From: Armatimonadota bacterium
GTDB lineage: Bacteria; Armatimonadota; JAAZEB01
DNA: 39,859 nucleotides
Assembly (NCBI GenBank): GCA_012512505.1
Contig: JAAZEB010000150.1
Coordinates: 1 to 39,859 of the forward strand
Direction: 5' to 3'
In this document: positions 25,756-35,729 of the stretch, piece after piece
Layout of the letters: the number at the start of each line of letters is the position of its first letter
How positions within the stretch are numbered: the first letter of the stretch is position 1
Position numbers and translations under genes: made by a program
The notes under the pieces: generated by a model
The model's database searches: none
What the model was told of the DNA's origin: nothing
The model's input: only the letters and a program-made list of their open reading frames with translations

Positions 25756-26580
25756 ATGTACCCCCGGGTTGACCGCCAGCTGGTCCTCTTCCTGGCCGCC
25801 CTGCTTGTCGTGGTGTTGGCGGCGGTGGTTCATCGCCGCACGCGCGCGGCAGGGCAAGAGGGCCTGGGCGCTTCCGTCGTCGCGGTGGTTGTCTCTCCGC
25901 TGCAGCAAGGGTTGACCGGAGCCTCCCGCCGCATCGGTGGCGCCTTTGGCATCTTTCGGGAGATCCGCACGCTCTACGCCGAGAACCGCCGGCTACGCGG
26001 CGAGGTGGACCGCCTGCGCCAGCGCGTAAACACCCTGGAAGAACAGGGGCGAGAGAACGTCCGGCTGCGGGAGATGCTCCGCTTCCGGGAGGGGCTTCCC
26101 CGGCACGGCGAGAACGCGCTGGCTGCCACGGTGATCGGCGTCAAGCCCACCAACTGGTACAATGCCGTCACGATTGACCGGGGCACTGCCGACGGCGTCC
26201 GCGAGCGCAACATGGTGCTGACGCCGCGGGGCCTGGTCGGCCAGGTGCGCGTGGCCACGCCGCACACCGCCACCGTGCTGCTGATCACCGACCTGCACAG
26301 CGGCGTGGGCGGCCGCATCCAGCGCACCGGCTGGACCGGCGTCGTCAAAGGGACGGCGAGCGACCGCCTGGAGATGGTGTATCTTCCCGAGGAGGCCGCG
26401 GTGCGCCCGGGAGATCGGGTGGTCACCTCCGGGCAGGGCTCGGTGTTCCAGGTGAAAGGCATCATGATCGGAACCGTGGAGCAGGTGCGCCTCGATAGAA
26501 ACACCTCCACCCGGTCGGCCGTGGTCCGCCCCGCGGTGGACGTGCGTCGCCTGGAGGAGGTGTTCGTGCTGACCGAATGA
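25756..26580 (+). CDS. mreC: Rod shape-determining protein MreC
   Basis: N-terminal TM, coiled coil, VIGVKPTNWYNAVTIDRGTADGVRERNMVLTPRGLVGQV; adjacent to mreB. Confidence 0.93.
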   Translation: MYPRVDRQLVLFLAALLVVVLAAVVHRRTRAAGQEGLGASVVAVVVSPLQQGLTGASRRIGGAFGIFREIRTLYAENRRLRGEVDRLRQRVNTLEEQGRENVRLREMLRFREGLPRHGENALAATVIGVKPTNWYNAVTIDRGTADGVRERNMVLTPRGLVGQVRVATPHTATVLLITDLHSGVGGRIQRTGWTGVVKGTASDRLEMVYLPEEAAVRPGDRVVTSGQGSVFQVKGIMIGTVEQVRLDRNTSTRSAVVRPAVDVRRLEEVFVLTE

Positions 26581-27074
26581 GCTTCCAGCGTCCGACCCTC
26601 CATGCGCGCCTGCCGGTAGTGGGCGCGGCGCTGGTGTTGGCGCTGGCGCTGCAGACCACCGTGCTGAACGCCGTGGCCATCGGCGAGGTGAAGCCGGACC
26701 TGGTGCTGGTAGTGGCGATCTGCGTGGGGCTGCTGGCCGGCCCCGGGGCCGGCGCGGTTTGTGGCGCCGCCGCCGGGTTGCTGGAGGGCTACGCCCAGGG
26801 GCTGCACTTGGGCAGCCTCGGCGTCAGCCGCACCGTGGCCGCGTTCGTGGCTGGCACGGTGGAAACGCACTTGATGCGCGACAAGGTGGTGGTGCCGGCC
26901 GCCACCGTGTTGATGGGCTCGCTGGTAGCGCACGTCGTCTACTTCGTCTTGGCGCCGGAGCTGCCGATTGCCCGGCCGCTGCGGATTGCCGTGGTTGAGT
27001 CGCTTTATAACATGCTGCTCACCCCGCCCGTCTATCTGGCGTTGGCGCGGTGGGGGTTCATCTACCGCCGGTGA
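26577..27074 (+). CDS. mreD: Rod shape-determining protein MreD
   Basis: 165-aa multi-TM protein overlapping the mreC stop ([37 protein letters not shown]). Confidence 0.88.
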   Translation: MSFQRPTLHARLPVVGAALVLALALQTTVLNAVAIGEVKPDLVLVVAICVGLLAGPGAGAVCGAAAGLLEGYAQGLHLGSLGVSRTVAAFVAGTVETHLMRDKVVVPAATVLMGSLVAHVVYFVLAPELPIARPLRIAVVESLYNMLLTPPVYLALARWGFIYRR

Positions 27075-27106
27075 GCGCCGGCGTGAGCTATTGGGGGAAT
27101 GAACTG

Positions 27107-28780
27107 ATGACCGAACTGACAGGGGCGCAGATCCTGACCGACTGCCTGAGGCGTGAAGGCGTCGAGGTGATCTTCGGGATTCCAGGAGGCGTCCTCCTGC
27201 CAGTCTACGACGCGCTCTACGACGCGCCGCTGAAGAGCATCCTGGTGCGGCACGAGCAGGGCGGCGCCCACATGGCGGACGGCTACGCCCGCGCCACCGG
27301 CCGCGTCGGCGTCTGCCTGGGCACCTCCGGGCCGGGCGCCACCAACCTGGTGACCGGCATCGCCACCGCCAACATGGACTCGATCCCGATCGTCGCCTTC
27401 ACCGGGCAGGTACCCACCTCGAGCATCGGTAAGGACTCTTTCCAGGAGGCAGACATCTTCGGCATCACCCTGCCGATAGTCAAGCACAACTACCTGGTGA
27501 AGGACGTGCGCGAGCTGCCGCGGGTGGTCCACGAGGCGTTCCACATCGCCCGCACCGGCCGGCCCGGCCCGGTGGTGATAGACCTGCCGCGCGACGTGAC
27601 CGGCGTGAGCGCCACCTATCAGCCGGCAGAGGGTCCGGTGGACATCCGCAGCTACCGGCCGACGACGCAGGGGCACGCGCTGCAGGTAGCCCGCGCCGTC
27701 CAGCTCATCCAGGCGGCGACCCGGCCAATCCTCTACGTCGGCGGCGGCGCCATCCACGCCGGCTGCCACGAGGAGGTCCGGCGCCTGGCGGAGCTGCTCG
27801 GCATCCCGGTGACGACCACGATGATGGGCAAGGGCGCCTTCCCAGAAACGCACCCCCTCTCGGTGGGGATGCTGGGGATGCACGGCACCGCCTACGCCAA
27901 CTACGCCGTCCACCACTGCGACCTACTGATCGCCGTAGGTGCCCGCTTCGACGACCGCGTCGCCGGCAAGCTGGAGACGTTTGCCCCAGACGCCAAGGTG
28001 ATCCACATCGACGTGGACCCGGCGGAAATCGGCAAGGCCAAGGCGGCCGACGTGCCGATTGTCGGCGATGCGCGCCAGGTGCTCACGGCCCTCCTCGCCC
28101 GGTTGCAGCCGCAGGAGCACCCCGAGTGGCTCAGCCAGGTGCAGCGCTGGAAAGAGGAGTTCCCCCTCCAGATCCGTGACAACGGCACCCTCAAGCCGCA
28201 GTACGTGATCGAGCAGCTCTACGAAGTCACTGAGGGCAAGGCGGTGGTGGCCACCGACGTGGGGCAGCACCAGATGTGGGCGGCCCAGTTCTATCGCTGC
28301 GATTACCCGCGCCAGTTCCTCTCCTCCGGCGGCCTGGGCACGATGGGCTATGGCCTGCCCGCCGCCATCGGGGCGCAGTTCGGGCGGCCAGGCGAGACGG
28401 TGGTCGCCATCGTCGGCGACGGCGGTTTCCAGATGACGGTGCAGGAGCTGATGGTCGCCGTGGAGCATCGCCTCCCGATCAAGGTGTGCCTGATGAACAA
28501 CGGCTACCTGGGGATGGTGCGTCAGTGGCAGCAGATCTTCTGGCACAACCGCTACTCCGGCGTCGACCTGACGGCGCAGCCCGATTTTGTGAAGCTGGCG
28601 GAAGCCTACGGCGGCGTGGGGCTGGAAGTGGCCGACGCAAAGGAGGTGCGACGGGCGCTGGAGTGGGCGATGGAGATCAACGACCGGCCCTGCCTGCTCA
28701 ACTTCCGTGTCGCCCGCGAAGAGAACGTCTACCCGATGATCCCGGCGATGGGCTCCATCGACCAAATGCTCATTGACTAA
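27107..28780 (+). CDS. ilvB: Acetolactate synthase large subunit
   Basis: [37 protein letters not shown]...[36 protein letters not shown]...[40 protein letters not shown]. Confidence 0.97.
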   Translation: MTELTGAQILTDCLRREGVEVIFGIPGGVLLPVYDALYDAPLKSILVRHEQGGAHMADGYARATGRVGVCLGTSGPGATNLVTGIATANMDSIPIVAFTGQVPTSSIGKDSFQEADIFGITLPIVKHNYLVKDVRELPRVVHEAFHIARTGRPGPVVIDLPRDVTGVSATYQPAEGPVDIRSYRPTTQGHALQVARAVQLIQAATRPILYVGGGAIHAGCHEEVRRLAELLGIPVTTTMMGKGAFPETHPLSVGMLGMHGTAYANYAVHHCDLLIAVGARFDDRVAGKLETFAPDAKVIHIDVDPAEIGKAKAADVPIVGDARQVLTALLARLQPQEHPEWLSQVQRWKEEFPLQIRDNGTLKPQYVIEQLYEVTEGKAVVATDVGQHQMWAAQFYRCDYPRQFLSSGGLGTMGYGLPAAIGAQFGRPGETVVAIVGDGGFQMTVQELMVAVEHRLPIKVCLMNNGYLGMVRQWQQIFWHNRYSGVDLTAQPDFVKLAEAYGGVGLEVADAKEVRRALEWAMEINDRPCLLNFRVAREENVYPMIPAMGSIDQMLID

Positions 28781-28825
28781 AGTTTGCGGTCTGCGATCAC
28801 TACTCGCGACCGTGGAGAGGTTGCC

Positions 28826-29317
28826 GTGAAACACACGTTGTCGGTCCTGGTGGAGAACCGGTTTGGGGTCCTGGCTCGGGTCGCCGGCCTGTTCGCGCGC
28901 CGGGGTTATAATATCGAGACGCTGGCCGTTGCGCCCACCAATGATGCCTCTGTCTCCCGCATGACGATCGTCGTCGCCGGCGATGATCAAGACCTGGAGC
29001 AGATCACCAAGCAGCTCAACAAGCTGATTGACGTGATCAAGGTGAACGATTACACCGACGTAGCCACCGTCGAGCGGGAGCTGGCGTTGATCAAGGTGGC
29101 CGCGGAGCCGGGCGTGCGCAGCGAGGTGATGCAGATCGCCAGCATCTTCCGCGCCAACGTGGTGGATGTGGGCGAGCACACCTTCTCGCTGGAGGTGACG
29201 GGCAAAGTCGACAAGATCGACGCGCTGATCCGCCTCCTCGAACCGTACGGCATCCGCGAGATCGTGCGCTCCGGTAAAGTGGTGATCCCTCGCGGCATGC
29301 AGCCGGGCGAGGGGTAG
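28826..29317 (+). CDS. ilvN: Acetolactate synthase small subunit
   Basis: (GTG)KHTLSVLVENRFGVLARVAGLFARRGYNIETLAVAPTNDASVSRMTIVV (ACT domain). Confidence 0.96.
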   Translation: MKHTLSVLVENRFGVLARVAGLFARRGYNIETLAVAPTNDASVSRMTIVVAGDDQDLEQITKQLNKLIDVIKVNDYTDVATVERELALIKVAAEPGVRSEVMQIASIFRANVVDVGEHTFSLEVTGKVDKIDALIRLLEPYGIREIVRSGKVVIPRGMQPGEG

Positions 29318-29352
29318 CGGTCCGGTGCCCGGCGATCCCTGAGGGAGGGCGC

Positions 29353-29703
29353 ATGCGCGAGCTGATCGACGAGAGAACCGCCCACCTGCTGATGAACGCG
29401 CTGGCGCTCGGCCTGCCGGTGGCCGGCGGGGTGGTGGGGACCCTCGTTGGCGCTGCGCGCGGCCGGGTCGCCGCTAGCACGCACGCCGGGCTGGGCATCG
29501 GCGCCCTGGGGATCGTCAACTGGCTGCTGTGGCGCCTCTACAACGCCATCACGAACCACTACGGCCTGGACACCGTCAAGAACCTGCTCGTGAACCTGGC
29601 CGTGTTCGTCGGCATCGGCGCCCTGGCAGGCGTCGTGGTCGGGCTGCGCTTGAGAGCGGCCGCCGGCACGCGGGAGCCGGCGGCGGAGACGCGTGAGACG
29701 TGA
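29353..29703 (+). CDS. Small membrane protein of unknown function between ilvN and ilvC
   Basis: 116 aa with about three hydrophobic segments; SD gagggaggg upstream. Confidence 0.65.
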   Translation: MRELIDERTAHLLMNALALGLPVAGGVVGTLVGAARGRVAASTHAGLGIGALGIVNWLLWRLYNAITNHYGLDTVKNLLVNLAVFVGIGALAGVVVGLRLRAAAGTREPAAETRET

Positions 29704-29872
29704 CGGCGTAACGCGCGCGGCATCACCCTGGCGCGGCGGAGGGTCCGAATACTCGGGCGCTCCGGCCGCGCCGTCGTGGCACTTTGCCGCTCCTCGGGAT
29801 TGCTCTTCTGCCTCGGGGGGACGCGGCGCGCGCACCACGTTTGGCGCACATCCCGCGGAAGGAGAAAGAACC

Positions 29873-30886
29873 TTGGCCAAAGTCTATTACGACGCGGACG
29901 TCAACCTGGATCTGCTGCAGGGGAAGACGGTCGCCATTATTGGGTTTGGCAGCCAGGGGCACGCGCACGCGCTGAACCTGCGCGACAGCGGCGTGAACGT
30001 GATTGTTGCCGAGGCGCCGGAGGCGCCCGGGTGGGCCGCCGCCGAGAAGGCGGGCCTGAAGGTGATGAACACCGCCGACGCCGCCGAGGCGGGCGACGTG
30101 ATCATGATGCTGGTGCCGGATGAGGCCCAGAAGCGCATCTACGAATCGCAGATTCGCGACCACCTGAAGCCGGGCAACGTGCTTGGCTTCGCCCACGGCT
30201 TCAACATCCACTTTGGCCAGATCGTGCCGCCCAAGGATGTCGACGTGATCATGGTCGCCCCGAAGGGGCCCGGCCACCTGGTGCGCCGCCAGTACCAGGA
30301 GGGCGCGGCGGTGCCGGCGCTGATCGCCGTCCAGCAAGACGCCAGCGGCCGCGCCAAGGAGATCGCCCTCGCCTACGCCAAGGGCCTCGGCGCCACCCGC
30401 GGCGGCGTGCTGGAGACCACCTTCAAGGAAGAGACCGAAACCGACCTGTTCGGCGAGCAGGTGGTCCTCTGCGGCGGCACCACCGCCCTGGTGATGGCCG
30501 GCTGGGAGACGCTTGTTGAGGCCGGCTACCAGCCGGAGATCGCCTACTTCGAGTGTCTGCACGAACTGAAGCTGATCGTGGACCTGATGTACGAGGCCGG
30601 GATCAGCGGCATGCGCTACTCGATCAGCAACACCGCCGAGTATGGCGACGTGACGCGCGGCCCACGCATCATCACCGACGAGACCCGCGCCGAGATGCGG
30701 CGCATCCTGAAGGAGATCCAGAGCGGCGAGTTCGCCCGCGAGTGGATCCTCGAGAACCAGGCCGGCAAGCCGGTCTACAATGCCCTCACCCGCATCGGGG
30801 CCGAGCACCCGATTGAGGAAGTGGGCCGGCGCCTGCGCGAGATGATGCCCTACCTGAAGAAGAAGGACCTGACGGACGTTTCGTAA
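29873..30886 (+). CDS. ilvC: Ketol-acid reductoisomerase
   Basis: [39 protein letters not shown]...[42 protein letters not shown] start at 29873 with SD ggaaggag. Confidence 0.97.
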   Translation: MAKVYYDADVNLDLLQGKTVAIIGFGSQGHAHALNLRDSGVNVIVAEAPEAPGWAAAEKAGLKVMNTADAAEAGDVIMMLVPDEAQKRIYESQIRDHLKPGNVLGFAHGFNIHFGQIVPPKDVDVIMVAPKGPGHLVRRQYQEGAAVPALIAVQQDASGRAKEIALAYAKGLGATRGGVLETTFKEETETDLFGEQVVLCGGTTALVMAGWETLVEAGYQPEIAYFECLHELKLIVDLMYEAGISGMRYSISNTAEYGDVTRGPRIITDETRAEMRRILKEIQSGEFAREWILENQAGKPVYNALTRIGAEHPIEEVGRRLREMMPYLKKKDLTDVS

Positions 30887-30893
30887 GGTCCGC

Positions 30894-30928
30894 GTGACGG
30901 CGCCGTGCTCCTGGCGCGGCGCCGTCAC
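30894..30928 (+). repeat. Perfect 12-bp inverted repeat (intercistronic hairpin, ilvC-leuA)
   Basis: GTGACGGCGCCG (30894-30905) / CGGCGCCGTCAC (30917-30928). Confidence 0.85.
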
Positions 30929-30949
30929 CTTGCCCGCGGAGGTTCGCCC

Positions 30950-32467
30950 ATGCGCCGCATAGTGATCTTTGATACGACGTTGAGAGACGGGGAGCAGTCG
31001 CCCGGGGCCAGCATGAACTTGGAGGAGAAGCTGGAAGTGGCCCGGCAGTTGGCGCGCCTGGGCGTAGACGTGATCGAAGCCGGTTTCCCCATCACCTCCC
31101 AGGGCGATTTTGACGCCGTACGCCTGATCGCCACGAAAGTGGCCGGTCCGACGATCGCCGGCTTGTGTCGCACCCTGCCCGCCGACATCGACCGCGCCGC
31201 CGAGGCGCTGCGGCCAGCCAAGAAGGCGCGCCTCCACACCTTCATCGCCACCTCCGACATCCACCTGGAGCACAAGCTGCGCAAGAGCCGCGACCAGGTG
31301 CTGGAGATGGCCGTGGCCGGGGTGAAGCGCGCCCGCAACTACACCGACGACGTGGAGTTCTCCGCCGAGGATGCCGGGCGCACCGATCCAGACTACCTCT
31401 GCCAGGTGGTGGAGGCGGTGATCGACGCCGGCGCCACCACGGTGAACATCCCCGACACCGTCGGCTACACCGTGCCGCACGAGTTCGCCAGCCTGATCCG
31501 CACCCTGCGCGAGCGCGTGCCGAACATCAACAAGTGTGTCCTCAGCGTCCACTGCCACAACGACCTCGGCCTGGCAGTGGCCAACTCGCTGGCGGCCGTG
31601 CTGGCCGGCGCCGGGCAGGTGGAATGCACGATCAACGGGATCGGCGAGCGGGCAGGCAACGCCGCGCTGGAGGAAGTGGTGATGGCGCTCAACACCCGCG
31701 CCAGCCTCTTCCAGGCAGAGACCGGCATCAACACCCGCGAGATCTACCGCACCAGCCGGCTGGTGACCGACGTGACCGGCATTCCGGTGCAGCCGAACAA
31801 GGCGGTGGTTGGCTCCAATGCTTTTGCCCACGAAGCGGGAATCCACCAGCACGGGGTGATGCAGGAGCGCGCCACCTACGAGATCATGGCAGCCGAGTCG
31901 GTGGGCGTCGCCGAGAGCCGCCTGGTGTTGGGCAAGCACTCCGGCCGCCATGCGTTCGAGAAGCGCCTCCGCGAGCTGGGCTTTGAGCTGTCCCGCGAGG
32001 ATCTAGACCGCGCCTTCGCCCGCTTCAAAGACCTGGCGGACAAGAAGAAGGAAGTGTTCGACGCCGACCTGGAGTCGATTGTGGCCCACGAGGTCCATGC
32101 CGTGCCGGAGGAGTACTCCCTGGAGTACATGACCGTGGTCGCCGGCCTGGAGGGCTACCCAACGGCGACGATCCGGGTGCGGCGCGGGCAGTCGGAGTTG
32201 GTGGATGCCGGCCTGGGCGTGGGCACCATCGACGCGGTCTACAAGACGATTGACAAGGTGGTGCAGGTGCCGCACGAGCTGGTGGAGTACTCGGTGAAGT
32301 CCGTCACCGGCGGCACCGATGCCCTGGCCGAGGTAACGGTGAAGATCGGCGCCGAGAGCCGAATCTACACCGGGCGCGGCGCCAGCCTCGACGTGGTGGA
32401 AGCGAGCGCCAAAGCCTACCTGCAGGCGATCAACAAGTTGGTCTACTACCAATCGCAAGGGCGGTAG
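30950..32467 (+). CDS. leuA: 2-isopropylmalate synthase
   Basis: [57 protein letters not shown]...[20 protein letters not shown] at 30950 after SD ggagg. Confidence 0.96.
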   Translation: MRRIVIFDTTLRDGEQSPGASMNLEEKLEVARQLARLGVDVIEAGFPITSQGDFDAVRLIATKVAGPTIAGLCRTLPADIDRAAEALRPAKKARLHTFIATSDIHLEHKLRKSRDQVLEMAVAGVKRARNYTDDVEFSAEDAGRTDPDYLCQVVEAVIDAGATTVNIPDTVGYTVPHEFASLIRTLRERVPNINKCVLSVHCHNDLGLAVANSLAAVLAGAGQVECTINGIGERAGNAALEEVVMALNTRASLFQAETGINTREIYRTSRLVTDVTGIPVQPNKAVVGSNAFAHEAGIHQHGVMQERATYEIMAAESVGVAESRLVLGKHSGRHAFEKRLRELGFELSREDLDRAFARFKDLADKKKEVFDADLESIVAHEVHAVPEEYSLEYMTVVAGLEGYPTATIRVRRGQSELVDAGLGVGTIDAVYKTIDKVVQVPHELVEYSVKSVTGGTDALAEVTVKIGAESRIYTGRGASLDVVEASAKAYLQAINKLVYYQSQGR

Positions 32468-32517
32468 CGCCAGGGATGGGCGCCGGTCGGAGCGCCGGCG
32501 CCCATCCCTGGCGCTAC
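32464..32517 (+). repeat. Perfect 23-bp inverted repeat spanning the leuA stop codon
   Basis: GTAGCGCCAGGGATGGGCGCCGG (32464-32486), loop TCGGAGCG, CCGGCGCCCATCCCTGGCGCTAC (32495-32517). Confidence 0.9.
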
Positions 32518-32591
32518 CTGAGGCGCGAGGACGACCGCCGTGGCCGGAACGCCCTCCTGGCGCTGGAACGTCCACCGCGTTGTGTCTGTTC

Positions 32592-32620
32592 TTGTGTTGC
32601 TGGCAACAGCATGCTATAAT
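32592..32620 (+). promoter_or_regulatory. Extended -10 sigma70-type promoter upstream of cimA
   Basis: TTGTGT (32592-32597)-N17-TATAAT (32615-32620) with TG at the extended -10 position (TGCTATAAT). Confidence 0.7.
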
Positions 32621-32990
32621 GGCGATGATGAACGTTAGTTGCGCAGACGGCCGGCCTCCACGCGCCGGCCTACGGGTGAAGGAGTCCCCCGGCCGGCGGC
32701 CGCTCGCGGCGATCCGTGAGATGTGCTGCCGGCACTCCATTGGCCGCGCCTGCCGGGGATCGCGGTAAGGCCGGCGGCGCGTTCCGTTCCCGTGACTTCT
32801 CCCCGCGGGAGCGTTGCCATCCTTCGGCCATGTTGCCGGGCCACACGCCCGCGGGCGCACCCCTTCGGGCCTTGCCCCCTCCCCATCCATTCCCTGGCTT
32901 CCTGCCGGCAGGCGAGCCGTGGCCGCGTGCCACGCCCGGGCGCTGCGCCTGGCCTGCCGGGTTTCTGTTCGCATGAGTGCAGGTGACAAG

Positions 32991-34574
32991 ATGAGCAGAA
33001 GAGTGCGTGTTTATGATACCACGTTGCGCGATGGCGCCCAGGCGGAGGGGATCAACTTCTCGCTGGAGGACTCGCTCCGGGTGGCGCTGCGCCTAGACGA
33101 GTTCGGTGTGGATTACATCGAGGGGGGATGGCCCGGCTCCAACCCGAAGGCGGTGGCCTTCTTCGAGCGAATCCGCGACGTGCCGCTGAAGCACGCCCGG
33201 GTGGCGGCGTTCGGCAGCACGCGCCGGGCACGCCTGGCCGCCGAGGACGACCCGAACCTGCGCACCCTCCTCGAAAGCGGGGCGCCCGTCCTCACCATCT
33301 TTGGCAAGTCGTGGGATCTCCACGTCACCGAGGCGCTGCGCGTCACCCTCGCGCAGAACCTGGAGATGATCGCCGACTCCATCCGCTTCCTGAAGGCACA
33401 CGTGTCGGAGGTGATTTACGACGCCGAGCACTTCTTCGACGGCTACCGCAGCGACCCCGAGTATGCCCTGGCAACGCTGCAGGCGGCCGAGGAGGCCGGC
33501 GCCGATTGCCTGGTGCTGTGCGACACGAACGGCGGCACCTTGCCGGGTCGGCTGGCAGACGCGATTCACGCCGTGCGGCAGCGCGTACGGGTACCGTTCG
33601 GCATCCACGCCCACAACGACTCCGAGATGGCCGTCGCCAACAGCGTGGTCGCCGTGGAGTTGGGCGCCAGCCACGTCCAGGGCACGATCAACGGCTTCGG
33701 CGAGCGCTGTGGCAACGCCAACCTCTGCTCCGTGCTGCCGATCCTGGAGCTGAAGCTGGGCCTGCAGACGGTGGGCCCCGAGAAGCTGCGCGGCCTCACC
33801 GAACTCTCCAACTTCATCAACGAAGTCGCCAACATGCCGCCCAACGACCGGCAGCCGTTTGTCGGCCGAAGCGCGTTTGCCCACAAAGGCGGGGTGCATG
33901 CCGACGCAATGCTGAAGAACGAAGAGACCTACGAGCACCTCTCTCCCGAGGCGGTGGGCAACACGCGGAAGATCATCGTCTCCGAGCTGGCCGGCGGGAG
34001 CAGCGTGCAGCAAAAGGCCAAAGAGTTCGGCGTGGACCTGACTAAGGACTCGCCGGTGACACGCCAGGTGCTGCAGAGGGTAATGGATCTGGAAAACGAG
34101 GGCTACTCCTTCGAGAGCGCCGAAGGCTCGCTGGAAGTGCTGGTGCGCAAGGCGATGAACCAGTACGAAAAGACGTTCGACCTGATCAGCTTCCGGGTCA
34201 CCGTCGAGAAGCGTGCCGAGGACCCAGAGCCGATCACCGAGGCCACCCTGAAGCTGCGCGTCAACGGCCACATCGCCCACACCGTCGCCGAGGGGGATGG
34301 CCCGGTTCACGCCCTCGACAACGCCATGCGCAAGGCGCTGCAGCAGTTCGTGCCACACCTGGCCGACATCCGCCTCACCGACTTCAAGGTGCGCGTGATC
34401 AACGTGCGCGAAGGCACCGCCGCCAAAGTGCGCGTCCTCGTCGAGTCGGCAGACAGCCGCGAGACGTGGAACACCATCGGCGTTTCTACGAACATCATCG
34501 AGGCCTCCTGGCAGGCGCTGGTGGATGCCGTGGACTACGCGATGATGCGCGAGCGGCGGCAAAACAGCACATAG
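32991..34574 (+). CDS. cimA: Citramalate synthase (CimA-type)
   Basis: MSRRVRVYDTTLRDGAQAEGINFSLEDSLRVALRLDEFGVDYIEGGWPGSNPKAVAFFE...HAHNDSEMAVANSVVAVELGASHVQGTINGFGERCGNANLCSVLP; alternative ATG at 32973. Confidence 0.92.
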   Translation: MSRRVRVYDTTLRDGAQAEGINFSLEDSLRVALRLDEFGVDYIEGGWPGSNPKAVAFFERIRDVPLKHARVAAFGSTRRARLAAEDDPNLRTLLESGAPVLTIFGKSWDLHVTEALRVTLAQNLEMIADSIRFLKAHVSEVIYDAEHFFDGYRSDPEYALATLQAAEEAGADCLVLCDTNGGTLPGRLADAIHAVRQRVRVPFGIHAHNDSEMAVANSVVAVELGASHVQGTINGFGERCGNANLCSVLPILELKLGLQTVGPEKLRGLTELSNFINEVANMPPNDRQPFVGRSAFAHKGGVHADAMLKNEETYEHLSPEAVGNTRKIIVSELAGGSSVQQKAKEFGVDLTKDSPVTRQVLQRVMDLENEGYSFESAEGSLEVLVRKAMNQYEKTFDLISFRVTVEKRAEDPEPITEATLKLRVNGHIAHTVAEGDGPVHALDNAMRKALQQFVPHLADIRLTDFKVRVINVREGTAAKVRVLVESADSRETWNTIGVSTNIIEASWQALVDAVDYAMMRERRQNST

Positions 34575-34579
34575 CACGT

Positions 34580-34627
34580 GTTCGGGCCGTGCGGCGTGAT
34601 TAGTCGGTTGCGCCGCGCGGCCCGAAC
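34580..34627 (+). repeat. 17-bp inverted repeat (intercistronic hairpin, cimA-polyprenyl synthase)
   Basis: GTTCGGGCCGTGCGGCG (34580-34596) / CGCCGCGCGGCCCGAAC (34611-34627); the single non-Watson-Crick pair is a G-U. Confidence 0.85.
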
Positions 34628-34645
34628 CCTGCCCGGAGGTTACCT

Positions 34646-35683
34646 GTGCCCCTTGCCGACCTCGCGAGTGAGTATGTACCGGCGATTGACGCCGAGATGA
34701 GCGCCGTCCTAGACGAGCGCCCCGAACCGCTGGACCTATACGACTACCTGCGCTATCACCTCGGGTGGGTGGACGAAGACTTCCAGCCGCTGGCTCAGCC
34801 CCTGCAGCGCCGCTATGGCGGCAAGCGCCTGCGGCCGATTCTCTGCCTGCTTGCCTACCGCAGCGTCCGGGAGGATTGGCAGCGGGCACTCCCGGCGGCA
34901 GCCGCCGTCGAGTTGATCCAGAACTTCACCTTGATCCACGACGACGTGGAAGACAACGACCCGGAGCGCCGCCACCGGCCCACCCTCTGGAGGCTGTGGG
35001 GCGTGCCCCAGGCGATCAACGCCGGTTCCTGCATGCAGGCGCTGGTGAACCGCGCGGTGTTCCGCCTGGCGGACCAGGGCGTGCCCGAGCGCCACATCCT
35101 TTTGGCAACGCGGATCCTGACCGACTGCATCCTGGAGCTGACCGAAGGCCAGTACCTGGATATCTCCTTTGAGAGCCGCTTCGAGGTGACCCTGGAGCAG
35201 TACTTCTCCATGGCCAACCGCAAGACCGGGGCGCTGATGGAGGCAGCTACCTGGCTCGGCGCCCTCCTGGCAGGCGGCGACGAAGAGACCATCGCTGCCT
35301 GGCGGGCGCTGGGCCGCTCGTTCGGGCTGGCGTTCCAGGCGCGCGATGACCTGCTGGGCATCTGGGAGAAGGCGGAGGCCACCGGAAAAGCCGTGGCCGG
35401 CGACATCCTGAAGCGCAAGATGAGCCTGCCGATTGTCTACGCCCTGACCCACGCCCCAACGTCCGACCGCCAGGCGATCCTCACCGTCTACTCTCAACTG
35501 GAGACCCGCCCGGCCGACGTGAAGCGGGTGGTGCAAGTGCTGGATCGGTGCGATGCGCGCGCCTACTGCGTCAGCGTCGTGCAGCAGCACACGGCGGCGG
35601 CCCAGGCCGCGCTGGACCGGCTGCCGGATTGCCCCAGCGTTGCCAAGGCGCGCGGCCTGGTGCGGCTCGTTGCCGCGGTGTGA
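34646..35683 (+). CDS. Polyprenyl (isoprenyl) diphosphate synthase
   Basis: GGKRLRPILCLLAYRS, LIHDDVEDNDPERRHRPTLW (first Asp-rich motif), FQARDDLLGIWEKAEATGKAVAGDILKRKMSLP (second Asp-rich region); GTG start with SD cggagg. Confidence 0.92.
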   Translation: MPLADLASEYVPAIDAEMSAVLDERPEPLDLYDYLRYHLGWVDEDFQPLAQPLQRRYGGKRLRPILCLLAYRSVREDWQRALPAAAAVELIQNFTLIHDDVEDNDPERRHRPTLWRLWGVPQAINAGSCMQALVNRAVFRLADQGVPERHILLATRILTDCILELTEGQYLDISFESRFEVTLEQYFSMANRKTGALMEAATWLGALLAGGDEETIAAWRALGRSFGLAFQARDDLLGIWEKAEATGKAVAGDILKRKMSLPIVYALTHAPTSDRQAILTVYSQLETRPADVKRVVQVLDRCDARAYCVSVVQQHTAAAQAALDRLPDCPSVAKARGLVRLVAAV

Positions 35684-35729
35684 CGCTGGCCCCGGTGGGT
35701 ATGGTTCGGAGCACCCGGAGGCATCGGTA

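Noticed and set aside
30894-30928. Rho-independent terminator between ilvC and leuA
   Set aside because: Stable stem but no T-tract, and leuA follows immediately in the same operon.
29723-31951. 742-aa minus-strand ORF over ilvC/leuA
   Set aside because: Antisense of two clearly recognisable genes; composition typical of a GC-rich shadow ORF.
32627-32990. T-box or Leu/Ile leader-peptide attenuator upstream of cimA
   Set aside because: No TGGNACCGCG-type T-box motif and no short ORF with Leu/Ile/Val codon runs found.
33093-34889. 598-aa minus-strand ORF over cimA
   Set aside because: Shadow ORF opposite a well-conserved enzyme.
35553-35729. Upstream start of the 464-aa miaA ORF
   Set aside because: Would overlap the polyprenyl synthase gene by ~130 nt; TTG at 35730 has a well-placed GGAGG.
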